DNA of 64,000 nucleotides from Cucumis sativus (taxonomy: Eukaryota > Streptophyta > Magnoliopsida > Cucurbitales > Cucurbitaceae): NCBI RefSeq assembly GCF_000004075.3, contig NC_026659.2, positions 186,001 through 250,000 on the forward strand, read 5' to 3'. Position 1 is the stretch's first letter, and each line of letters begins with the position of its first letter. The translations under genes and the position numbers were made by a program. Under the pieces are notes generated by a model. That model was not told the origin of the DNA, did no database searches, and was given only the letters and a program-made list of their open reading frames with translations. This document shows positions 49,773 through 62,390 of the stretch, piece after piece.

Positions 49773-52700
49773 TTAGTTAGTAGATAATCCAGCAGAAAAG
49801 GAGACTCCGGTAGAAGGCAACCAAGAAGAACCGTAAATAAATTGGCCGACGGTAAACTTGGAGGCTTCCACCGTGGAAGTAATGACTCGGTAACCCGGCC
49901 ACTTGACCCGCTGCCCCACGGCGGCCCCCGGCCCGGAATTCATATACTCACCGTAATAAAGAGTGTCAAGAGCAAAAGAGCCTTGCCACTCAAGCCACCC
50001 ACGTGGATGGATATGGTCTCCCATGGAAGACACCATGTACACCACTCGAGAGTATAGTTTCCAAGGTCGACCTAGAAATGTGGGGAAAGAACCCTTGGAC
50101 GCTTCAAGGTCGCCGGTGGCTACGATCTTGCAAGCGTGGATTGAGATTCCTGTGTTTTGGTTCGGGTCCTTTCGGTCTTGTGCTGTTATCGTGTTTTTTT
50201 GTCCTGCCATTGGCTTTCGAGCGTAGATGTTGCAACTTTGGAAAACCACTACAGCGTTGCCGAAGATGAAGTCTATTGTTCCGTAGATGTCGCACTCCCG
50301 GAAGAATTGACGGTTAGAGTGCACGTAGAGAGTGTCTTGATATCCAATGATGTTGCAATGGTATACCACCGCGTGGTCTGCACTCAACCGTAATGCCACT
50401 GCTTGGTGCTTACTTGGTCCTGCCGTATTCTCAAACGTCATGTCTCGTAGAATTATGTTTGTTCCTGAACCCGCTGTTTACAACAAAAAAAAAATTAACA
50501 TATTAAACATTGACATACCATTTAAATCTTAATAATGTTTAATGTTTAAGTCCTCATGACACAATCATGAACCATAGATTATGTGATGAGAGATGGAGAA
50601 CTTTTGAAATAAAAGTCAATAATTAATTTCTAACATCTATCCTTATCTCCATGGAGAGTAAGCTTTTGGCATCTCTATTTGGACCATATTAGATTCCCAT
50701 TTGAAAAAAGAAAACTTTTTACCAACTTGTGGAAGTAAGCATGATGCAAGAAACATGGGAATAATACTACTATGACTTTTCTAAATCATCATGAACAATT
50801 GGGATATTCCATTCCATTTCATTCTTTTTATTATTATTCTCATCTTCTTCTTCTTCTTCTTCCAAAAATTATTAATATTATAACAATTTATTAGAGTGGA
50901 ATACTTTACAAATTAATTATGATAGGCACAATATATTATATAATAATGAAAGACACATCATCTTTCTTATAGAGATAACAAAAAGATTTTTAAAACACCT
51001 ACTATAGAATCTTCTTATAATATGAATAATAATAATAATAACCCTTTAATACAACTTGCCTAATTACGACTATCATATGATACTTTATTATCTTTTGAAA
51101 GATGATCAAAGTTTTATAATACCCTTAGTAATAAAAGAATATTTATGATGATATATATTTAATAATATGCCATGTGAAAATGTTACGTCAAAGATTGAAT
51201 TTGTAAGCCTCAGTTTAGTAGTAAACGTATACACTAGCATAGCATATAATTATTAAAAAAATATGAATGGTGTGTGTTTTTTCCTACAAAAATAATTAAT
51301 GATGAAGACTCCTTGACAAAACACAGCTGGAATCTACTGTTTCTCTTATGATTATTTGGATATAAATCAAACAATTATTTTTATAGCCCATTAAATGCTA
51401 CCAAAGTAGCTTAATTTGTCACTATCTTGAAATATAACCCCAATTTTTTTAAACAAAAATTATGATAATAATTATTATTATTACTATAGAAATTATTTTT
51501 TTAATTAATATTATTTCGTTCTCTAAACTCTCAAAACTACCACAAGGATTTAAACTTACTGTATTATTGTACGTATTAAATACTCGTTAAATATCTAATA
51601 TTCTAACAAATCTACATGCATATGGGTCCATTTTGATATTCATATATTTTATATGAAAATTTTTAAATCTACTTCTTAATTTGGGGATGATATGATTTTG
51701 AAAATTGAATAGACAAAAAGAAAGTTTAAGAAGAAAAAGGTGATATAGTATGGCCACTTTTAGTACTAAGGCCGGACGACCATAATTCCAAGCCCTAGAT
51801 ATCCGGTGTGTTAGAATTAAAAGCCTTCATTTCTATTCAAAAATCAAATTAATTATTTAATTAATTTTAAATTAAGCTTATACTACTAATTTGTTATTAA
51901 CTTTTTCCAAAAAAAACAATTTAAGATTTTTTAACTCTATTTTAATTAATTATGTATGGAGAGAATTTTGAGTAAAAAGGAATAAAAATGAAAAGAAAAG
52001 AAAAGAGGAAAGGAGGGTGAGAGAGTATATACCAAAGGTGGCGGTGCGAAAAGTGGTAACTTTGTCATAAACACTTTTGCCACCTGAAATGACAGTTATG
52101 CCCTTCCCATCTCCCACGAACATCAAGTTTGTTTTCTTCCTTCCCACCTTCAAATTCTCCTCTTCGTACCTACAAATTTACATTTATCTCCCTGCTATTA
52201 CTCCACACCATTTCTCAATTTATTATTATCAAAACATCCTAATTTTAATTTTAATTAAATAAATAAATTCTCCTAAAAATGTTTCCCTTTAAATATATAT
52301 ATACTGATAATTATTCTAATGATGGGTTATTTTATTTATTCATGTGTTGAATTTTATTGATTTTAAATTTTTGGTTGTTATTAAGAGTTATTATTATGAA
52401 AGCAACTAAATTGAAAAGGACTTAAATTAATTATTGTGAGGGGACATATAAAATATTGTTTTGATTGTATAATTATTATCATGATATTAAAAAAAAACTA
52501 CGGACTTTAGGAATTGGTAAAGTAACAGCTTTGCATGATTATGACACTGAAGTCAATAAAACTTTTCTTTTTCCTTCTTTCCCTGCTTCCTTTTGATTAA
52601 TCTTGGTTAGTTATGGCTTAATCACAACCATTTTCTTTCTCCACTTTCCCAAGAAAAAGAAGTTTCACTAATAATCATTCGAATTTTGAAAGGTAAAAAA

Positions 52701-54114
52701 GATTAAGAAAATTAACTTAATAATTAATTATAAAGAAAATCATCATCCACTACTCTCTAACAATCCAACTAACTATACCCCTAGATTTCTAGCTATCTTC
52801 TTCAAACTAAAGTTTTTAAAACCACCTATTACATTACTAGCAAAAATGTATTAATCAAAGGGCAAATATATGTATATATAGTCTCTTGTAGACATTGAAA
52901 CACTATACTTTTAGAAAAATAATTACTATGTGTATCTCTGACTAAACACTAGTGTCCACTCATAAGTCGACACGTGCTAAAAGTATGATAGTTTAGAGTG
53001 CAGTGATAATTTAAATAGTAAAAAAGATGTATATGAGAATATTTAGAGAAAAGTATAGTTATGCCAAAATAAACAATAACTGAGCTGAGAGTTGATTTCC
53101 TAAGAGTATTTAAAAAAAGGGTATAGTTAATTCTTACTTTCCAGCCTTAATGTAGATGATGATCCGGCGGCCACTCGACGACGGAGCGGCCTCAATGGCC
53201 TCAGCCACCGTCTTGAATTTGCCAGAACCATCCTTAGCAACCACAATATCCGCTTGAATCGTCGATAGGGGAGCAGCCAAAAGCCGCCGATCCTTCCCAC
53301 TCAACCACGCAGGAAACCCCTCATGATCACCACCATTCTCCGCCGCCCACGACGTCGTACTACTCTCCATCAACCGCCGCCGCTTTCTATTCTCCACTGG
53401 CAAATCCCCACCACCAAACCCAGAAAATATGGCCAAAGAATTACTAATCATCTCCGACAAATCACTCAACTTGGCCTCCACCTCATCCTTAACACCCAAG
53501 TCAGCCACATCTTGAAATCCAGCCGTACACGTGTCGTGGTAAGTCAATGCAGCACTAAGCCACGTCATGATATCATGATTGGAAGCATCCTTAGAGAAAA
53601 GAGAGAGAGAAAAGGCATCAATGGCGTCGTTTAAAAGCTCCATACAATCTTCATAAGCGGAATGAGCCAAAGGGTCCTTAGAGATTTGTAAGACAGGGAT
53701 TTGAGATGTGGAGTAAAGAGCTTTGGTGAGATGCTGAAGAGTTAAGTTGAGAGAGATATGAACAAGATCATGAACGTCGGCCGATTGTGCGCCGGGGAAG
53801 GATAGAAGAGAGGAGAGGCAAAGAGATGGGTAGAGCGTGTGGCTACACGCGCGGGAGATGGCTTGGGAAGGCTTGTTGTGAGGGAAATGGGGTTGGCTAG
53901 ATGTCATATGTGATCGAACAAGGATAGCCGCGGAAACGACTGAAGCAGCAATAAGGAGAACGGACATGAAAGAGATGATTAGGATACGAGAGCGACGACG
54001 GAGGGAGGAGGAGGGTGGAGGGGGATCATTGCCGGAGAGGCGGAAGGAAGCTGCCGGAGTGGTGTTGGCGGAGTGGGAGGTGTGGAGCTTGTTGTAGCTG
54101 TTATTGTTATTCAT
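49773..54114 (-). CDS. pectin methylesterase with N-terminal PMEI-like pro-region (type I)
   Basis: Three minus-strand exons, 54114-53138, 52169-52033 and 50473-49773, join in phase to 604 residues. A signal-anchor helix lies at residues ~44-66 after a basic stretch (LRRRSR). A PMEI-like domain spans ~85-235 with its four cysteines (90, 99, 157, 196). Two subtilase-type processing motifs follow, RKRRRLM (243-249) and DRRLL (275-279). The esterase domain carries Gln395, Gln417 and Asp418 in GYQDTL, Asp439 in DFIFG and Arg507/Trp509 in GRPWK, so the active site is complete. The enzyme demethylesterifies homogalacturonan in the cell wall after the pro-region is removed in the Golgi. It resembles the Arabidopsis At5g53370 type (from memory). 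Introns are 1559 and 968 nt. A TATATATG-type box lies about 70 bp upstream. Confidence 0.96.
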
Positions 54115-54181
54115 GGTCGGTTATTTGTGTGCATGGGGAGGGAATAATGGTGGGAGTGAGTTTAAATAAGAAAAGGGCTTC

Positions 54182-54189
54182 ATATATAC
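54182..54189 (-). promoter_or_regulatory. TATA-like box of the PME gene
   Basis: The minus-strand AGTATATATG lies 68-76 bp before the start codon, implying a leader of about 35 nt. Confidence 0.4.
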
Positions 54190-56442
54190 TTGCAAGGATG
54201 AAGATGATTATTATTATTATTCCACTATATGTTTGTAATAATAAAGTGGGGTTGGGTCCTTTTGTTTTGCTTCTAAAACTTTCTACTCGTTCTTTGAAAA
54301 AGAGAAAAAAAGGAAAAATATTTTACTTTAATGTGTGTATGAATACGTGTGTGTTATGTGGGGATGTCTTGCTACCTTCTTGCCTCTCCCATTATTTCAA
54401 TTTATGTTCCTTATACTAAAACATAGCTAGAGAGATATCGATTTAAATCAGTTTATATATATATATATCTTTCAACCTTAAAATATATGTGTGTATTTCT
54501 ATAAAAATAAATTATAAAAATTGATGGGGTTGCTAATATCTAAAAATTGGAAGGTTTATATGTAGAAACTTATTTGCTAATGATTTCAAATTTTATAGTT
54601 TCAATCTCAAATTTTTATTTAAAATAGCTATGAAAAAGTGAAATTTTAAAATGAATTTTAATTATTTTGCTTCTAAAGTAATTAATATACAAAAAGTATT
54701 ATTTAATGAAAAGAAAATATAGGTTAAGGATAAAATTGAGATATTTTTATACCTAAAATACTAAATTGAAATGAATTTTCAAAATTTTGTCTTAGTTAAA
54801 GAAAAAGTTGATAAAATAATACAGATTGAGAGGCACTAAAAAGGGATTATGAGTAGAAATTAAAGAGAGAAACTTAAAAGATGTTTACAAGTGGAATAGC
54901 CAAATCAATGTAGAAATTAATAAGCATGTGAATGGTTCATGATGGTAGGGAACAAAAACCAAAACGGAACCATTTCTATCACATCAATTAACATAACCCC
55001 TCCAATACGACCATCTAAATGAAAACTCTATAACCCACCATTTTTAATTTATTCATGCTTTCATGCTTATCTCATTCATATTTTAGCTCAACAAATACTT
55101 TTATTTTATGCTAATTATTGACTCCCCACATTAATCCATCCCCTAATTTCCATTCAAAATATATATGTGGTTCACATCTATTTATAACAAAATTAAATTA
55201 TTTTGGTTGGCTTCATATCATTTCTTATAATTAGCAATTCAATTCTATTTATAACTATATGCAAGTTTAATTATACACTTGCAATGGCTGATTATCAAAT
55301 TTAATTTTAATAAAATACATGGAAAATCATATTAGGGAAGAATTTGTAAAAGCACAGAGCTTATTTAGATTAAATTATTCAAAATCTTGAATAATTTTTA
55401 GACGATTTCGATCGTGTCATCTTTTCTTTTGTACCTTTAATCATTGAAATTGTTAAAATCAATTATCAAAATTGATGGATAGAAAGATTAACGAAAGAAA
55501 TCAATGTTTATACCATATATTTCATTTTTAAAATATCAATAAAATCATATCCACACTTAATTTTTATACACAATTTAGCACACGCAAGTAGCCATGAAGC
55601 AGCTAAATAGCGGCATACGACTACGATTACGACTACTACTACGACAATATATAAGAACAAACCTAGCCACACAATATTGAGGCAAAAAAAAAAAGTTGAA
55701 TTGCAAAATTAGTCCCTTTTCAAACTTTACAATAAAATAAAATAAAAACACTTAAATTAGAAGAATACTCATAATTAGCTACAAATACTTTATCAATATA
55801 AAAATGGGTAAATTTGAAATTTCAAGCCATAACCTTTATTTGAAAATTTGCAAATTTACTCACATGGATTATTTATGAAAATTTTGTTTTATCAAATCGA
55901 TTATATTCTAACTTTTTTTTAACTATAGAAACAAAACTTGCAATTCAACCATAAAATTTAAACCCCATTTGTATTATGGTTTTAAAAAATTGTTTATGTT
56001 TTTTAGCCATTTATTTTTTATGTTTTCATCTTTGAATTCTTACCTAAATTACAAAAGAAGAAGAAGAATTGAAAAGTAGTGTTTATATATATAGCTTCAA
56101 ACAAAAACAAGTTAATTGTTTAGGGAATATATATGCATAAATTGATTTTACAACTCATTTAAGTTCATGGTTATTTGATTTGATAAATTTGAACTCATTA
56201 CATAGAACATGAGGACTAATTAGTCAACCTCATAGAAAGGTAAAATATTAAATACTTAAACCCCTCTGAATTAAAGTTTGTTTAATATGGACCAAAGACT
56301 CATTATCATTAAATTGACAACAAACTAAGTGATTCAAAATATATCTAACTTTTAATTGGGAGTATCATTGAACAACTAATAATACTCAAGTTGATAAAAT
56401 AGAATTAATTGAATTACAATATAATATAGTGTATATATGTTT

Positions 56443-56446
<4 letters not shown>

Positions 56447-56529
<83 letters not shown>
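56447..56529. repeat. (TA)41 microsatellite
   Basis: An uninterrupted 83-base TA tract, the longest simple repeat in the window. Confidence 0.97.
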
Positions 56530-56533
<4 letters not shown>

Positions 56534-59500
56534 AAAACTCATATGTTTAAATATAATAATGAGTTGTATCCACAAGCTAAAGTGCTTTAATTAATAATAT
56601 TCATTAGTCAATGTTGGTCAAATCATTACAGTAAAGAAAAAGGCTATTTAGGTATAGGAAACATCCTCCCACCTTCCAATATCAACATCTAAAACAAAAA
56701 TGGATTTCCTTTTCTAATTCTTAAACTAAATATGAACTTTGAGTTTGAGAGAAAGAAAAGCTTATTATTGTCTCTAAATGATTAAGTTAATTATTCAATA
56801 AAACTATGCTTAAGTATTACTCTCATTTCTTCATTAAGTTATATTATATATACTTTTCTACCATATTAGTGATTCAAATATTCATTCTCGTTTAATATTG
56901 AACTAAAAACATGTTGTAAATCCTAAGAAATTGCTAATATAACCCCTACCTATAATACATACTTAACTCATTAATTATTTGCTGCTTATGAAATTCATTA
57001 GACTTTAGCTAATGATTTTCATCTCGAGAAAATTATTCTAGGGTTACAAAGTTGTAGATGAAACTCTTTTCTTCTCGAAAAAAATGTTTAATTTTTCATC
57101 CCTATATTTTATGATGCCTTAATTAGGTATACTCTACTCGATTAGTGAATTGATGTATATTGAAGACCAAAATGTTTATGGTTTAAATCTTCCTCTCATT
57201 TACAATAAAAAAAATATAGAATTTTAAAATTTTAAAAAATATAATAAACTTTACACGAGATTTAAAACAACACATTAGAGTTCCAAAGTAAGATGTTAAA
57301 TATATTTATTACGATTTAATGATACAATAACATAAAAATTATCGAGCTGGGTTTGATTCATAAGGTTGAGTAAAAAAGATAGGTAAAATTATAGAATAAA
57401 AAGTTTAAAAAATGGTTATCATGAAAAAACATTTTAGAATAAAAAAAATTGCAGTAAACACCCATAATAAATAAATTCAACTTTAATTTCCACCCAAAAC
57501 ACAAACATTTTTATAAACTAGAATAAAACAATTATTTACATTCTAAACACATACATATGAACGGATTTCCATACATATAAATTCCAAACAATCATATCTC
57601 AAACACAATTCTCTAATATTTTTAATTTAATGAAAGCTACATTGAGAATAACTATATGACAAATAAGAGAATATTCAAACAAAGCAAGTTAGAATAGAAT
57701 ATAATAATTGTTGCGTTTTTTATGTGTCCAAAAAGTTAAAAATGTAACGTTTAGGGTTTAGATAAGGTTAGACGTGCTTATTGGAAGTCCCTATTCAAAC
57801 TTTTCTTTTTCATCCTAAGCTTTTGGACCCAAACCCTCCACTGGCACAAAAAGGACATTTGCCTTTGGGTCATTTTGGCATTAGGGTATACTATCCCTCG
57901 GTTTGACCTCATCACAAAAGTGTTAAAATCTTGACGGCTCTATTAATATTAATATGTGGTCATATATGACATGACGTAACGCTTAAATATCATTGATGAG
58001 TGAATCCATAACAATATTGACATCTTTGTTTTATAAACATGAAAATATTGAAAAAATTAATATACATATATAGATATTTTAGCCTTCTCAATCAAAATTA
58101 AATATTTAGACTTCTTTTTGTTATTGTTTTAATAATAATCCATTTTTCTATGTTAAAATGAAAAAAATTTGATTTTCTTGTTTTTTTAATTTACACAGTC
58201 TACTCCATTCCATCTAGTTAATTCAAAGTCTTTTTACAAATTATAAATTTGAAAGTTTGGAGATGTAAATAATAATAGTGAATTAGTCGTGAATTGACAA
58301 AATATTTCTTTTCTAAATCGATTTATTTTAATTTGGAGGTGACAAGCACATAAGAGAGGGAAAAAGTAAAGGTATTTGGGTACACAAAAGCACACATAGT
58401 TAGAATGATTATTATTATAGAAGCTTTAGAATCCACTTGGTGGGTAGCAGAGCCTATGAATCATGTCAATTTGCTCCTTCACCCTAACTTTTCATTTAAT
58501 GTCAATTCTCAACTAATTTTTATGCACAAACATTAATTCACCAACAATAGGAACAAAATTCAACAACTAAACTATAAGGTTTTGTTTACAATAATGGTTG
58601 GCAGAGCATAGTATGTGGTAAATTTTCAACTTCAATCAAGGGAGCCTAAATAATTGCTTTAAATAAGATATACAAATCAAGAATGAAGAATCCCTTAAAG
58701 TAAGAGAATGATAAAAGAATATAATCCTTTTCATTTTCTTAACGGGAGAGGAAGAAAGAAAAGAAACACCAAAAAAATTACCCTACAACATCACTACTAC
58801 ACGAGCTAGTGGGTTGCCCCTTTCGCCGACCGTAAACACACACCAAAAGAAAGAATACATAATTCAAATAGTAACGACTAAGAATTAAAAAAATTTCTTT
58901 TCGAAATAATTAAGTCGAGTCAAATCATCCCTTATTTAATTTCACTAATATGTGAAAACAATGAAATTCTCACGTTAAATAAAAGTTGAAATTTTGCTCA
59001 AATGATCAAGTAAAAACCGACCTATAATCATCTAGATTTTGTAAACAATTAATTGTGATGCAACCCATTTAAAAATTGATCTTAGAAAAGTCGTAGACAA
59101 TTTTGTCACCATGACTAATTATAAAGAACTAGGTTTTCATTTTTGGAAGTGTTTTCCAAAAACTTAAGTTTGAAGCTGCCACTTTTTAAAACATGGGGTC
59201 TTCTCTAATGAAACTATTCCTAGAAACTTAAAGATGAAAAAGGTGTTTGGATATGGTCGTTGGTTATACCAATTTTTAGTCTTTAATTACTTACTTATCT
59301 ATTAATGATGATTATTAAGTTCAACTTTTGAAGTAATCAAGTTTCATTTGTTTTTCTAACTAATAGGGTGTGGTTTTTTTAAAAGAAAAAACTTATCCAA
59401 ACTAATAGGGTTTTGTTTTTGCAAACTAATCATGGGGTGGTTTGAACTATGCCCTAATTCATATATATACCATTCATTTTAGAAACAATAAACCTAATCT

Positions 59501-60760
59501 TTATCTGCCTCTCATCCATAAGACAATTTAAAAAATTAAACTCACTTTTTGATTCAACAGGTAATATGTGAAAGAACGTGGTGAAGAAAGATTTAATATA
59601 GTTAATAGTATCTTAATTACTATCTATATCAACCAAATTATAGTTAGATAAAAATGGTTTTTAACTAACAAATAAATTAAATTTATTAATGCATTACATG
59701 TTAATTAGGGATGTAGAGTTGATGGATAATTTTATTTAAAATGAAACTATCAAACTTTAATGCTAATTTATAATAATCTTTCCAACCACTCATGATTGCA
59801 ATTTTATGATAACTTTAGAGCTACACAAGAAAACACAACCCAACTGCTTATTTGATCTAATTCCAAATAGGGAAAAACAACAGTGATTATATTTAATTAT
59901 CAAATATTTTAAGTTAGGTGTGATGAAGAATTTTAAAATTATGTTGAATTTCAATCATGTAATCAAATCAAACAAGACAATTATCAACCAAAAATATTAA
60001 CAAACTTAATTTTGCAATTTTTTTGTTTCTCAAATTCTGGATCAAGCACCATAAGTTGACATTATTGTTATTAATCTAATTTTCTTGTCATCATTATCAC
60101 ATCAGTTAGTGAACATTGTATTGAAAATTTATACCAAACGACGTGGTTTAAGTCAACCAAGTGATGATTAATTAGAGCAATATAACATTATATATGATGG
60201 AAATATTTTAACTAACAATTTTATATGCCCAATCAGATGCATGGCATGATCCATATAGGTGTCTTGTCACACCTTTGAAAATTATATATTTCTTGATAAT
60301 AAATGGTCGTAAAATTTAAGTTTAATGAAAGTTATGTTAATAAAGTATGTTTTATTATACCAATATTTAAACGGGCTAAAAGGGTTCATACGTAGGCTTA
60401 AAAATAGATCAACGTAGAGTTTAATTAAATTGAGAGTGACATCAAGAATTCTTAGAATAGGGAAATTTTTGTTCTAGCTTGTATCTTGTTTTATATATAT
60501 AGAACCATAGAAAAATGTTTAATTAAGATCTTCTTTTTTTATGTATTTATAAACTTTCAAATACAAATCTCCCCTTCTACTATCCCTAGTAGTCTATAAT
60601 ATAGCCCCATTGACTTTGTTGATAATGTGAGGCAAAACCCAAGCTATTGTAAAAGCGTTTTTATTCAAATTGGTGTATTCGTTTTATATAGGTAGGTATC
60701 CGTTGATATATGAATTGTAATAAATATCTGGAATTGTAATTAGTTTGTTTGTTTTTTTTA

Positions 60761-60897
60761 GGAAAATTTTCAAAAATAGCAAATTTTATAAAATATTTAC
60801 CACCTATAGCAAATCCTATCACTGATAGATTGATAGAATCTAAAACTAAACTAACTTGTAAATATTTTAATTTATTTTGCTATTTTAAAAAATATCC
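60761..60897. mobile_element. Mutator-like MITE
   Basis: A 137-bp element with ~25-bp imperfect inverted ends: GGAAAATTTTCAAAAATAGC on the left, and the complement of the right end reading GGATATTTTTTAAAATAGC. A CACTGATAGA core is inside. T-rich 8-9-base flanks could be a target duplication. It has no coding capacity. Confidence 0.6.
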
Positions 60898-62217
60898 ATT
60901 TTTTAATCACATTTCATATAATGAGATATTTTGCAAACATAATCTGTTTATTAGTTTTTTTATTTATTGTATGGTATCATTGTTTTCTTACATTTACCCA
61001 TTAAACGTTACCGTTTAGAGTCAATTGATAACAATATATGTAGCAAAAGTAGTAATTGTGAAAGATTCATAATGTTCCCTGGCTAACAATATTTTTAATT
61101 ACAATAACGGTAATAAATAGCAGTTTACATGCAAATATGCATATCGTTCAAAAGTATATCTAAAATAATTGAGTGAGTCTCATGTAAAAAGAGGACGCAA
61201 TTGAATTGATCATTCTCAAGTGCACAATCAAATTATTATATTTGTTGATTACGAATTTAATTATATGGATCTCACGTTTCATTACGATTTAACAACAAAA
61301 AAAAACGTAATCAAATCTAACTCACTTTTTCAATTATCATTATTGAGTTACACTTTTAATTAAAGAAGTAAAGATGGCCAAAATTGAAAACAGTACTTTT
61401 GTTATTAACTATCAAGAATCTATATTAGGGAAAAATTAGGGTTCATGGTCATATATATCTTAAATGGTGAAACATTTAGGTTCAAACTTTTAGCATTTGA
61501 AGGAATTAAAAAGATACATTATTATTTTGTTGATTAAACAAAACTATATCCTCATATTGAATCTTTATCTTAAAAATTGGCATATAAAGATTGGTCCTTT
61601 TTGGAAATTATATATGCCATATGGTACCTTCTTCTTGTCCATAACACATAGTTTATACAAAATATAATCTTTTTAAGCATAAAAGTACAATCCAAAACAA
61701 CCCTAAATTAAACACTTTCATAATTTGTGATATTGGGTTCACTTAAAATCTAAGACTAAATGATTTTATTTTTTTTACTAATCAAATTCTTTAAAGGAAG
61801 GTTTAAATTTATAGTGTCTTGATATCTTTTTTATTATCAAGTGTCTTAATTACATATATGTAATTTAAAGATATTCATTCACGTGATTAATGAATGAAGC
61901 ATATATACATGTTAGCATGCAGGTTGAGATAAATCACATTTATGATAATTAAATGGAAGGATTCCATATTAAGTTACCTATCTCTTACATATATGAAAAT
62001 TAAATTACCTACTAATTAGTTACATTATTAATGCTTGTAGGACCCCAAAAATAATTATTTCTCCCCATGGATTTGGTTTGCCTATGAACATTACAACTTT
62101 CTAAGGCAGTTGGCTACCATTAATCAATCAATCAAAAAAAGAAAATATATATACATATCGTAGGTAGGATAATGGTGTAATTGATGATCATTTTAGGAAT
62201 AAAAATTAAGTATATAA

Positions 62218-62390
62218 CAACATTTTTAAAAAATTACAAATACAGCAAAATTTATCGCGGATAGACTAATTGTTTCACTGATAGACTCGTATAGTCTATT
62301 AGTGATATGCCAATATTTGTTACATGGTCAATCAAAATTCTTTCATTAATAGAATTTGACAAATTTTTTTAAATTAACGTTGCTATACAC
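62218..62390. mobile_element. diverged copy of the CACTGATAGA-core MITE family
   Basis: Shares TTACAAATACAGCAAAAT-like ends and the CACTGATAGACT core with the element at 60761, with a longer, rearranged interior (TAGTCTATTAGTGATA lies as an inverted copy of the core). Limits are approximate. Confidence 0.5.

Noticed and set aside
60749-61018. 89-codon open frame in the gene-poor region
   Set aside because: It runs through the MITE at 60761-60897 and AT-rich flank; no domain.
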